Below are positions 11,001 to 21,415 of a DNA stretch of 64,000 nucleotides, in pieces. Location: assembly GCA_947172415.1 (NCBI GenBank), contig OX359195.1, forward strand, positions 1,054,001 to 1,118,000, given 5' to 3'. Origin of the DNA: Chondrosia reniformis (Eukaryota; Porifera; Demospongiae; Chondrillida; Chondrillidae). Made by a program: the position numbers and the translations under genes. Under the pieces are notes generated by a model that did not search any database, had not been told where the DNA came from, and was given only the letters and a program-made list of their open reading frames with translations. Within the stretch, counting starts at the first letter, position 1; each line of letters begins with the position of its first letter.

Positions 11001-13267
11001 TCAAGAAATGTAAGACTAACTGTGTTAGCATGCAGACATTTAGTGAGAAGGAAAAACAGAGCTAATTGGTCTGAGAAATGAATTAGCTCTTATTAATGAA
11101 GTTAGTATAAGGTGTAATGATGGTTGTAAAATGAAATAAAGATCAAGTAATCTGGAAAGAAAACTTGAGAACAATCCCATTGTATAGGATTAACCTGTGC
11201 CTCTGGTCCATTAGGATACATATAGACATGTAGCACTTCCTGTGGCCTCTTACAGTCTCTGGTCCATTAGGATACATATAGACATGTAGCACTTCCTGTG
11301 ACCTCTTACAGTCTCTGGTCCATTAGGATACATATAGACATGTAGCACTTCCTGTGACCTCTTACAGTTTCTGGTCCATTACCTGTAGCCTATGATTAAG
11401 TGTCAAGTGCATCTGCAGTGATGAAGTGTGATTGTAATGATTATACTCCTGCTGTTACTATATACTACTATACTACTATACTACTATATATACTACTATA
11501 CTACTATACTACTATACTACTATACTACTATACTACTATACTACTATACTACTATACTACTATATATACTACTATACTACTATACTACTATACTACTATA
11601 CTACTATACTACTATACTACTATACTACTATACTACTATACTACTATACTATTATACTACTATATATACTACTATACTACTATACTACTACTATACTACT
11701 ACTATACTACTATATACTACTATACTACTATACTACTATACTATACTTGTGGTGGAATGTGAATCTGTTTGATACATTTCTGATACATTTCTGTTAATCA
11801 AGTGCTAGATTTTATGAATAATGGATTTTTATGTCTTCCTGTGTATATAATTTTTTAAATGTACAATTGCTTTTTAAATTTATTCTTTGTCTTGTTGTCT
11901 GTGGTCTTGTGTGAGATTTGGCCAGGCCATCTGTAACTGGCCAGGAGACAGTTATTACAGCTTCTGTTTCATTGGACCCCAGTTATGGCTTAATCCGGAA
12001 ATGATTCGGAATTCCTCTCTAGATACAAATGTAAACTTTCAGCCGTTTAATCTCTCCATCTCTCCATGGAGACCACCAGTTTGGTCACGAATGAACTTTT
12101 CCTGTACATGATTGGATCCGTGGTTACCTGGCAACAGCCACCTCTACAAGTGGCCTCAAAGACCAGTAGTGTCCTTTGAAACATTTGAAATATTTCCTCA
12201 TGAAGATGCAGTGGATGAAAGCGTGGCCATGTCTTGTGAACGTACATAAATTTAGGTAGTACTAGAGGGTCACAAAGAGATGGAGAATCCATAAATGTGT
12301 TTCTCTCACTCTACCAGACTCTAATTTTCAACATGAAAACAGTTGTGGTTAAAGTATATGGTTAATGTCTGACAGCTATCCCATAATCTAATTGGATTGC
12401 AACCCTCCCCCATTACTGTACAGCTATCATCATTCAATCACATCCAGTATTATGTAATTTAAAAACTCATCCCAGGAGGGAAAAACTGAGTTTCCACGTA
12501 ATATTGAAGGAAGTACGTATATGGAAGCTAATGTTTTATTGTATTGGAGGTAGAGTATATAGATTGGCTATCCTAACCTCTAGGTTGTACAATTTAAGAA
12601 TGGTATTTAGCTTAGGGCAAATGTCTCCCAAACTGCACTCCTTGATATCATTGTTAAGTCAGTGAGTGAGTTGTCATATGTGTCATGTGACTGTCAGGTG
12701 ACTGTCAGCTGACTGTCAGGTGACTGTCAGCTGACTGTCAGCTGACTCTCCATGGCTACATTGTTCAAAAATGACTAGTTTAGTAACTTGTGGTGTCACC
12801 ATTTTTATTTTAGTACATCTTTATGATTGTTGTGGTTCCAATCACTTGGACCATCTTGTTTAGAATTTCCAATAATCTTGTTTACTTTTGCCTACTTTAT
12901 GACCACCTGATTGAGCAATTGTTCATTTAATGTAAATGAAATATAGAAATGATTCTTTTCATGTTACTTCTCCTCAGGCTATCAGCACACTGGAGTCTGA
13001 CAATGCTCCGCCCTCCTCCCCAGTCAGGGAGACCTCTGACGACAAGAGGGAGGAGAGGGAGGAGAGGGACCACGTGAGAACTGAAGGAGAACCTACTGAA
13101 AACATTCCTGTTAATTCCAACCAAATGGAGGAATCCTCAAGGTACATATATGTACGTATATTATCAAAAATATTGTAATTTTGCAGGACCTGCTCAAAAA
13201 TCCATGTCTGTGGAAACAGCTATCCTTTTTAAAATAATTGTAATATGTCTCTGTCTGTCCGTCTGTC

Positions 13268-13298
<31 letters not shown>

Positions 13299-16200
13299 CC
13301 GTCCGTCCGTCTGTCCGTCTGTCTGTCTGTCTGTCCGTCTGTCTGTCTGTCCATCTGTCCGTCCGTCCGTCCGTCTGTCTGTCTGTCTCTTAGTTCTTAC
13401 ATCTCATAATGAAACTGCCGGTTTTCTTGTAACTTTATTTTGTAGTCATGATGACTTTATTAAACCATCTGACGATTAATCACAAAATACAGAAATTGTT
13501 TGCTTATCTTTTAGAAAAAAAAGTTGTGGTTGTCTTATATTAACTCTGTACACATACAGTGTAGTTGCTATCAGTTAGTATTTCATGCAAGAATCACAAA
13601 ATATGCTGATACAGCAAATTTCTATACTAAATTGTATACTAAGTTATCGGCAGGATATCTTATGGTATAACTATAATAAGAGGCCAAAGTGTCTCTTATT
13701 ATAGCGTTATACAAAGGTTATGGAATATACATTGCCTTGGTTGGCCTAGCAACAGAGTGCATATATTATATATATATGATACAGTGGACCCTAGCTGTGA
13801 ATATACTCTTTTTTAAGACCTTTTTCAGTAACTCTATATAAAACTCACTTTACAATTGTATACTAAACAAATGAATATTAATATAGTTGTGGTTGGCATA
13901 TCTTTATTACCTGTAGTCAAGATGAATATTAATATAGTTGTTGTTGGCATATCTTTATTACCTGCAGTCAAGATGAATATTAATATAGTTGTGGTAGGCA
14001 TATCTTTATTACCTGCAGTCAAGATGAATATTAATATAGTTGTGGTTGGCATATCTTTATTACCTGCAGTCAAGATGAATATTAATATAGTTGTGGTTGG
14101 CATATCTTTATTACCTGTAGTCAAGATGAATATTAATATAGTTGTGGTTGGCATATCTTTATTACCTGTAGTCAGGATGAATATTAATATAGTTGTGGTT
14201 GGCATATCTTTATTACCTGTAGTCAAGATGAATATTAATATAGTTGTGGTTGGCATATCTTTATTACCTGTAGTCAAGATGAATATTAATATAGTTGTGG
14301 TTGGCATATCTTTATTACCTACAGTCAAGATGAATATTAATATAGTTGTGGTTGGCATATCTTTTATTACCTGCAGTCAAGATGAATATTAATATAGTTG
14401 TGGTTGGCATATCTTTATTACCTGTAGTCAAGATGAATATTAATATAGTTGTGGTTGACATATCTTTTATTACCTGTAGTCAAGATGAATGGCAGATGTG
14501 CACTGATCAAAACTCTGGCTATACCTATTACTGGAATACTCTCACTAACAATGTATCCTGGACACTCCCACAAGGGGTCACTCCCACCAACCTACAGGAC
14601 AAGGACACTTCTAACATTGATATGAGTGTGAGTGAAGAGAACACTGGTGAAGTTGTGTATGGCCCAACCATCCTGGAGGAGGCGGAGTCAGGTGTCCCCT
14701 CCCCCTCCCCATGCACGGCAGAGATACAGGAGGAGGCTGATCTCCAGGAGAATGTAGACCCTGAGGAAGTTGACAAGACTGGTACCACTCTGAAATTGGA
14801 TATGCAAAATGGAAATGGGAATGAGGATTCAGAAGCCAATCAAGATGGAGTCAGTTTAGTGGGATATGTTCCTTCAGAATCAGACGAGTCGGACATTGAT
14901 AACATGCTTGACAGTGCACTGGAGGCTATCCTGGAGGAGGGACCACGTAACGGAGACACACTGCCAACCAGTCAGAAACCAATCACAGAAGCTGGTCCAG
15001 ATAGTCCTTTAGCTAAAAAGACAAGAATAGCAGACAATTTAGAAGATGAAGAAAGTGTTACTAGAGATGATAGCAGTAAAGATGATGTTGATGGTATGGA
15101 AGTGGGTGTGACTGGTGATAAAGAGGGAGTGGCTAACTTGAAGCCCAACAATGGAAGTAATCGTCCTCAACTGCAAGATTGTTCGGAGGAGGAGAACTTG
15201 TGTAATCCCAATCTTAATAAGGTATGCATTGATTGAGGTATGCATAGATAGTACACATTATGTAATGGATTCATAAGATTGCGTAATTCTATATATTATA
15301 TATACATATGTACACTGTCTTTGAGATGGTTCATCTTTTAGTCTTTTGAATGTCTAGAGATGCAGTCAGTTCTTTTAGAATCAAACATTTTTACCCTGGC
15401 GATCTTCTTCAATCACTTTCTCTTGAAATGTTCAAAAGACTAAAGATGGTCATATAGCAATAGCTTCTTCGTATTTTTCCTCTCTACTGTATTAGGAGAC
15501 TACAGAGTTCACTTGTAAAATGATTTTAAAGAGGCTAGCCCTATTAGGAGCTGTTACCATGGGAACACATCCACTTATTATAGAATTAATCAAAGTTGAG
15601 GTTTGTACATATATAATATATTGCACTGCTCTTCTCCACTATTGTCAGGTAGCATCTCATTTTACAGGTCAGAGTCAATGATTGGAGAGAGGGGGTGTTA
15701 CCAACACAATATCTCTTGCAGAAATTAGAGGAAACTACCCTTGCCCTGAAAGAATATGAGACTCAAGTAGCTCCAACTGGATGGACTTTTGTTTGGGATA
15801 GGTGGGTGCTTTATGCATTTGGTATACCCACTTCAGATCACATGATAGTCACATGACATTTAAACTGACAAACTGTGCTGTAATAAATCTTTGAAACTAA
15901 GCCTCTGAAAGTGTGGCTCGCACTAGTCTCCCTAGAGACATAGTAACTCGTTCAGTACACCAGAGGGAAGTTTGATTATAGGGATTTCCTCATGGCAGAG
16001 CAAGTTTGATGTAGTCAGTTAGGAGGTGTGAGTTGCTATGGTAATGAATAATTCGGATTGTTATCTTCTAACATATGTACATGCATTTTACTGATCAAAG
16101 AATTATCTATATTTTCTTATTAAATTGCGTATCTAACATTTAAATATTTACATATATTCTATTTAGCTGCAATTATTGAACATTTCTATATGCTTTTCAG

Positions 16201-17586
16201 TGCTTTTGTACTAAACTCTATTCAGTTCCTCTAGTGACACAATATCACTTCTTCCATTGTAATGTAGTGATTTTGAAAGGTATTACTACTATAACGCTGT
16301 CACTGATAAGGCTTCATGGGACTTTCCCTCTGATGACGTCATAGAGGGCGGGGCCATAGGACAGGGAAGAGAAGCTAGTGAGGAACAGACTCCAATCAAA
16401 AGGCAGAATAATGTACACTCCTCCCACTCAAGAGAGACCACACCTCCACCAGGTATATAAGCTATATCAAGTAAAAATGAACAAATTAGAGACTTTCAGA
16501 TCAAAACTGATCTTGGCTCCGATGTCTCATCAGCGGAGTCTGGAGTTCTGGAACTTCACTTAATGGGAACCAGAGTCTTCCTGGTTTCCATTAAGTGAAC
16601 CTCTGTTTCACCCTGCATTGAACTTCTTATATACATTCTGTAGGTGTTGAAGAATTAATTGCTCTGCCTACAGTTGAGGGGGTGTGGCAAGGTCCTCCTC
16701 CTCCCCCTCCCCCTCCCTTAGAAGAAGGGGAAATCCCTCCCTCTCCTCCAACTCCCACGTCTCCTCCTCCAGATGAAGAAGCAGAGAAGAATGAAAGTGA
16801 GAGCGATCCTGAAGAATTTATAGTTAAAGCTGAGCCTCAAATTTATTATGGTCCAGTGGGCCCTCCCGGAAGATTGAGTGATGTAAGTCTGCTCGTGTGA
16901 ACTGTACAGTACATATCACATAAACTGGTACTATAGAGTAGGATATTTTCGAGGATAGAAATTTTTGTGAATCTTTGAAAAGGTCCTCAGAATAAATGTG
17001 ATTATTATTTCACTGTTGCTGAGAGTGAGAGCTAATCATGTGAAACTCAAGAAAAATGGTGGAGGAAATTTTTATGATTTTGGGGTTAGCTTGCAAATTA
17101 GAATAGTATAAAGCTAAACTAAAGATGTCACATACGTAGTCCAATGAACTCCTCCCATATAAGGTGGCTAGAATCTAAGGATGCTGGGAAAACAAATAGT
17201 GTCATCGTCCCAATGTATGTGTCTGAAACATGAACACTCAAATGATCCATGTTCCTCACAATACAAGGGTACATTTCAAATTATGGTCCAGGGTGATCAC
17301 TTTAGAGGGATCTCTCTATACTGAAATGGACGTGTAACACCTGTAGGTGACCACTGAAGGTGTTGTGGGATCAAGAGAAGGCAGTCCAAGTCTGGACAGT
17401 GATTCAGAACCAAAGAAGAAGAAATCAAAGAAGGTCTGCTACCAAGTAGTAGTCAGTAGTGTTACTTGTAAATGAATGATACCCTATGTACTTCCTCTGC
17501 AGGTTAAAGTTAGTGTACAGGGAAGGAAAGGAAAGACCATCACATCACTCTTACAGAAGTGGTCAGGACTACGTCAGAACAATTAA
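8092..17586 (+). CDS. FNBP4: FNBP4-1: formin-binding protein 4, intact copy
   Basis: Nuclear WW-domain, proline-rich adaptor that in animals binds formins and spliceosomal proline-rich partners. Exons: 8092-8315, 12978-13141, 14480-15221, 15496-15600, 15668-15801, 16268-16452, 16644-16882, 17347-17433, 17503-17586; phases agree. Order of landmarks: NPLLGMMSCYHSDEEGE near the N-terminus, WW1 (DEWQMCTDQNSGYTYYW...SWTLP), an acidic linker, the NDWREGVLPTQYLLQKLEE helix, WW2 (APTGWTFVWDSDFERYYYYN), polyproline LEEGEIPPSPP, basic PKKKKSKK, and the end TSLLQKWSGLRQNN. All have counterparts in human FNBP4 (ADWREGAL, GWSCHWDRDHRRYFYVN, SLVKKWQSIQ). The first recognised exon starts in phase 1 and an upstream start exon was not found; from the in-frame Met at 8154 the protein has 633 residues. 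The usual C-terminal extension of vertebrate FNBP4 is absent. Confidence 0.88.
8362..8535. mobile_element. Small pogo/Tigger-like MITE, FNBP4-1 intron 1
   Basis: Imperfect inverted ends CAGTGGAATCTCATTATAG and CAGTAGAATCTCATAATAA, with TA on each side. The same element, internally shortened, sits at 42963-43055 in FNBP4-4, so it predates the duplication. No coding capacity. Confidence 0.72.
8536..11200. other. FNBP4-1 intron 1, left part
   Basis: AT-rich intron DNA collinear with 43056-46045 of FNBP4-4. On the minus strand 9361-9470 reads LLMLNDQDQEKTKIPRVTDE then GWNSQKQLSDPVEQKNE and a stop; the FNBP4-4 copy has a longer open version (see 43926-44111). Nothing else coding is evident. Confidence 0.45.
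11203..11380. repeat. 56-bp tandem repeat, about 3 units
   Basis: Units start ctggtccattaggatacata and end cttcctgtg(g/a)cctcttacag, spaced 56 bases. FNBP4-4 has two units at about 46050-46150. Confidence 0.8.
11459..11745. repeat. (TATACTACTA)n simple-sequence tract
   Basis: About 290 bases of tatactacta repeats with tatatatac interruptions. Long tyrosine/leucine-rich reading frames here are artefacts. FNBP4-4 lacks the tract: its sequence jumps from the 56-bp repeat to the equivalent of 11850, so the intron was shortened or this tract expanded later. Confidence 0.9.
11850..12977. other. FNBP4-1 intron 1, right part
   Basis: Conserved in three copies (12100-12977; 22580-23420; 46400-47244). 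A minus-strand block at about 12120-12200 reads EIFQMFQRTLLVFEATCRGG and ends at a donor-like gtaacc. The FNBP4-4 version differs mildly, while FNBP4-2 has an in-frame stop after the same block. 12690-12750 has short gtcaggtgactgtcagctga repeats. Confidence 0.4.
13246..13390. repeat. (CTGTCCGT)n microsatellite, FNBP4-1 intron 2
   Basis: Octamer and tetramer repeats of ctgt/ccgt. Shorter versions lie at 23688-23735 (FNBP4-2) and 47511-47575 (FNBP4-4). Confidence 0.9.
13871..14482 (+). repeat. 51-bp minisatellite carrying a splice acceptor, FNBP4-1
   Basis: About twelve units of gaatattaatatagttgtgg-ttggcatatctttattacctgtagtcaagat. Each unit contains ttattacctgtag followed by tcaagatgaa, that is, the real 3' splice site of the WW1 exon (14480) plus its first bases. 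Copy numbers elsewhere: 2 in FNBP4-2 (23983-24080), 3 in FNBP4-3 (29644-29792), about 7 in FNBP4-4 (47889-48240). The unit is open in the frame MNINIVVVGISLLPVVK, but that is not the frame of the WW exon. Confidence 0.9.
15331..15448. mobile_element. Short foldback element, FNBP4 intron 3
   Basis: tcatcttttagtcttttgaa near the left end and ttcaaaagactaaagatggt near the right end are inverted repeats around a loop containing accctgg(c/g)gatcttcttca. Present in all four FNBP4 copies (also about 24470-24600, 30640-30765, 49145-49270). A related sequence is at 45520-45640. Confidence 0.55.
16548..16602. repeat. Hairpin in FNBP4 intron 6
   Basis: gaacttcacttaatgggaac and gtttccattaagtgaac form an inverted repeat around cagagtcttcctg. 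It is kept in the other copies (about 25687-25740, 31770-31822, 50360-50413). No coding sense. Confidence 0.6.
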
Positions 17587-18327
17587 CTTGTTATAATACT
17601 CGTGTATCATGAATTAAACATTCAAAATATTTTCGATCAAGAGTCTATTGACGTATATATTATGTATATGATGATGATGAGTATTATCTATAACTCTTTT
17701 CAAATGAGATATGGCATCTCTATATATACTGGTTTTAATTGTATAATTGTTAATAAACTCTTAATTACCATGGCATTAAGAGATGCATTTAAAGTGTTCT
17801 CTGTACGTTCTCTGCCTCCATCTCTTCAGATGACATTATGTACATGTATACGTATCACTATAACATTAAAGTGAGCTGACTTCCATACAATTAAATATTC
17901 CCCTTGAGGAGGTACTTATTTGATGATGAGAGGACAAGTTACTGAGCAGTGGACCAGTGGGAGGCCATACAAGGACAAATATTTTCAATACATTTTGATC
18001 ACGAGTCTACTGATATCATACGTATGTATATATGTATATATGATGAGTTTTATCTATAATTCTTTTCAAATGATATATGGCACCTCTATATTGGTTTAAT
18101 TGTATAATATTAATAAATTCTGTATATATGATTCACATTACCATGGCATTGAGAGATACATTTAAAGTGTTTTCTGTTCACCATCTCCATGTTACGTATC
18201 TCTTCAGATGACATTGTGTATATGTTTCACTACAACATTAAATATATATAGGAGGTACTCATGATGAGAGGATAGCAAGTTACTGAGCAAGGTGGGCCAT
18301 AAAAGGTATAATTAGACCACTACCACT
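17587..18327. other. FNBP4-1 3' flank
   Basis: Contains 3' untranslated-like sequence with an aataaa motif at about 17752, then an imperfect tandem copy of itself (17595-17880 resembles 17985-18250: ttttcgatcaagagtctatt / ttttgatcacgagtctactg, and atggcat(t/t)aagagatgcat). No gene seen. Confidence 0.5.
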
Positions 18328-18530
18328 ACATGTGACTGGTTGCTAGGAGACTGAGGGAATTAGAAGGTAGACTCCACCTATATTTGACTGGTTGCTAGGA
18401 GACTGAGGAAATTAGAAGGTAGACTCCACCCATATTTGACTGGTTGCTAGGAGACTGAAGGGGAATTAGAAGATAGACTCCACCCATATGTGACTGGTTG
18501 CTAGGAGACTGAGGGGAAATTAGAAGGTAG
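18328..18530. repeat. About 60-bp minisatellite, 4 units
   Basis: Units built on gtgactggttgctaggagac then tgaggggaaattagaaggtagactccaccc. One unit lies at 27545-27595, one at 32998-33030 and three at 51776-51915, always just 3' of an FNBP4 copy. The array marks several duplication junctions. Confidence 0.85.
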
Positions 18531-18559
18531 ACATCGAGTTACAGCTTGGTAGATAAACA

Positions 18560-18724
18560 TCACCCACGGTATCTTCTTGTCCCAAGTTTCATGATTACTT
18601 CGCTTCCTTCCTTGGTATTCCTTAGTTCGCTCTCGATATGCTTGACATTATTTACACGATTAATTAATCCTTTGTCTTTCGACTCGAGCCATTCCACGGC
18701 GATTTCGTTTCGTTTGCAAGACAT
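18560..18724 (-). CDS. 54-codon minus-strand exon, unknown gene
   Basis: ATG at 18724, stop at 18560. Product MSCKRNEIAVEWLESKDKGL, then INRVNNVKHIESELRNTKEG, then SEVIMKLGTRRYRG. Codon-like composition and higher GC than its flanks. The ending (EG-x-V-x-x-K-x-G-x-R-x-Y-x-G) resembles the Tudor-like strand pattern found at the start of several BEN-domain proteins; that link is only a guess. cgtggGTGATG at the end could be a splice donor, making this a first coding exon whose continuation was lost to the adjacent minisatellite. It has no copy elsewhere in the window. Confidence 0.4.
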   Translation of the reverse strand: MSCKRNEIAVEWLESKDKGLINRVNNVKHIESELRNTKEGSEVIMKLGTRRYRG

Positions 18725-18879
18725 TTCTTTGCTCAAAACGACTAGAATTGCTTCGATTCAATTTCACACTATACGAATTAGTCGAGCGTGTCACTTTAAT
18801 TCGTGTTAATTAAAGCGAGTACTCCCATGTAGTGCGCATGTTACACTCAAAAAAGTGGTAACGTATTTCTAATCACTAC

Positions 18880-19460
18880 TGTATCATCATCACACTCACA
18901 GGTAATGTAGTACTGCACTTCAGTTCAAACTGCAACTCTTCTATATATTTCACTGCTTCTAAGACAGTCAAACACTTTACAACATTGTGGCACTCCTTTC
19001 ATCTCCGTGATACAAAGTGTCTTTAGTGAGCTCTTCTTCATACAACTCACAACACATGCTAGTAACTCTACACAATCAGCATCTACAAAAAGTTACAAAA
19101 CATACTACATACATAACAACGAGAAAGGATATAGTTTGTGGTGTCATTTCAAATTAGCAACCTCACAACTCAAGACTTGTGCAGTGAATGACAACACAAG
19201 TGAATGACTCACTATCGAAATGTATCGCAAGGTGTTCAAGTCTCTTGAATGAAATGAAACAATGTCAGACATAACTGAAATGTAATCTCCCATCTGTACA
19301 GAAGTAAAATGTAACATGTATAATAAACAGTGCTATATACAAACAACTACAAAACAAAACAATTAAAGAAGCCATAAAACTACACTTTTGGGTTGGACTG
19401 CAAACTTACCCCTTCTTCTCCAAAGGTCAGCTTTGCAACTTTAGAAAGTCTTTAATATTT
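18880..19460 (-). pseudogene. NLR LRR-region remnant
   Basis: 18895-19088 matches the LRR exon at 35188-35366 of NLR-B; 19115-19205 matches intron near 36330-36410; 19208-19310 matches the short LRR exon at 36543-36624; 19381-19455 matches the exon at 36771-36841. The intervening exons are missing and borders are degraded, so it is a broken NLR 3' piece. It shows that an NLR once followed FNBP4-1, as in the other units. Confidence 0.75.
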
Positions 19461-19691
19461 GCGTGTATTAAGTATTGCGATTTCGACCTAAATCGCAAAA
19501 TTCGCAATTAATAGTACCCGTTTTAAACCTACCCCTAAGGTACCTATAGCTAATAACCGATGGAATGAACGAATCCTATTGGTCCAACCATATATGGTCT
19601 AACACACGACTCCGGGCAAGTCACACCTCGTTATTTCGGGTAGTTGTCCTCACATCTTTCTTGGACAGTTAGTCTTCGGAGCTATCTTACC

Positions 19692-21415
19692 ATGGCCGAA
19701 GCCATAGACTTTAGACTAGGACTAGAACGGAACTTGGACATTGAGTACATGAACTACCGAGAAAGGTTAGTTTCTGTTATTAGTGAGGTGAATGAGGTGT
19801 TAGCGTTAGACAGAAAAGTGGGTTTACAGGTCAGAAATAGCGATAAGGCAAATGGGGTAATGTCTCAGACATTGTTACTTTTACAGTGACTTATCTTCTC
19901 TACAGGGATCACGCCGCGTGGTCCAAGTCTGCGAGCACATCAACAGCATCAAAGTTGAATTTACCCGACTACATTCGCGAAGACTTTACACTTCACGACC
20001 GTGACTTTGAGGCTGCATTGAACGGGCGAGACAAGCAATATTACAATCTCTGTATCCTTTGTGAAAGTGCTGGGGTCCCTTTGACAGGTGAAGATGGGGA
20101 AGATGCGTCCCGTTTCATTAAACACTGCACTGGTTCACGTGAATACAATTGTCATTCTGACAAAATTGTTAAGCAGTGGGAGGCTTTGCCAGATTTATTT
20201 TGTACTACAAAACAAAGACCTGATATATGGATCTTGGAGGGGGAAGACAGAGGAAATGTTGTCATACTCGTTGCCGAAGTACACTCAGGGAAAGGACCCA
20301 AAGGATATAGAGAAACATTAAATAAAGAGGTCATTGGACTTATGACACAGCTGCGTATGCTGCGATACCAGTACAACATTAATCAAGTGGTTGGGTTTGT
20401 ACTTCCTAAGAGCAGTGAGCCCTTTTTTGTCACAAAGGTGACAGTGCGGTTTGAGGCACTCTCCTTTTACTATGCATTCGAAAGGGTATCATCTTGGAAA
20501 GAAGTGAAAGCAAGTGTTAAGGCGGGGTATCAAGCCAACAAGGATGCTATTGGTCAACTTGGACCCTCTCTCAACCATATTCGTGCATATCCCATCAAAC
20601 TAACAGAAGCAGAGCTTGGTGAACTTGGGAGAAAATTTAAGCTTAAGGAAGGAGTCAAAATGGTACAACTACAATCCTGGAACTCCTTCATCTTATATGC
20701 TGATATTAGAAAAATCTACAAATTCTGGCTTAATAAGGAAAATTATACAAACACTGCTTTGTTTACCTTTACCATCAAAGAATTGCAACATGAGGAACGA
20801 AGAATAGATCGTCTACTTTTGCATGAACAGAAACTTCCTGTTTTCAATCTTGATATTCCATTCCTTCAATTTCCTGCAGCAATTCCGCCACTCAGCGCTA
20901 GTGAGGCCCGAAAGTGTCTTGTAGCCTTGTTGAGGAGTACCAAAGAGGCAATTGATCAGCTTCATAGCTTTAATTATGCACACTTGGATATTCGTTTGCC
21001 AAACATTTGTTTCAGGAATGATGGAGAAAAAGTATATGCAGTGTTGATTGATTTTGAACGTGTTAAAAGAAATGTAGGGTCGGATACAATTCCAAAATAT
21101 AATAGCTGTTTGTACCGTTTTTTGGAGGGTCGCTTGACTCGTGGACAGTGCGACTTTATGCAGCTAGGCTGGATGGCAGTGTGGATACTCCATTTCAACG
21201 ATGCGCTTGCTGGCTATGATCCACACAATCTGGATACTGCATGGGAGAAAGGTCGTATTCCATCAAACACCAAAGAAGACCCATTTATAAAAGAGCTAGT
21301 GCAATATGGAAATTTTCTTGACCAGCACCTTGACAACAGCAAAATATTCAGAGACAGTCAGCAATCCCTTAAAGAAGTACTGAAGATACGTACAATAAGC
21401 AGGCAGGCAGTTTGA
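19692..21415 (+). CDS. K1: REase-like plus divergent kinase-domain protein
   Basis: Exons 19692-19765 (ATG in catggcc context, donor gttagt) and 19906-21415 (acceptor ctctacag) join in phase to 527 residues, MAEAIDFRLGLERNLDIEYM at the start. Residues about 115-190 (RPDIWILEGEDRGNV then VILVAEVHSGKG) look like the core of a PD-(D/E)xK nuclease fold. The C-terminal half is protein-kinase-like: AHLDIRLPNICF matches the HxDxxxxN catalytic loop and VLIDFERV stands where DFG would be. The REase-then-kinase order is that described for Crinkler-type (CR) proteins of eukaryotes, whose metazoan roles are unclear. No signal peptide or membrane segment. Differs from the FNBP4/NLR neighbours in gene structure (two exons), suggesting separate arrival. 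Activity is not shown. Confidence 0.65.

Noticed and set aside
11400-11772. Long tyrosine/leucine-rich frames
   Set aside because: They are the translation of the TATACTACTA simple-sequence tract and exist in more than one frame.
13150-13479. Cys/Ser/Val-rich frame
   Set aside because: Translation of the CTGTCCGT microsatellite.
13834-14392. Repetitive protein MNINIVVVGISLLPVVK and its antisense
   Set aside because: Open only because the minisatellite unit is 51 bases without stops; it lies in FNBP4 intron 2 and is out of frame with the WW1 exon.
13871-14482. CRISPR-like array
   Set aside because: Direct repeats have no unique spacers, and the context is a eukaryotic intron.
16378-16563. 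61-codon frame overlapping FNBP4 exon 6
   Set aside because: Out of frame with the conserved WW2 exon and runs into the intron; a shadow frame.
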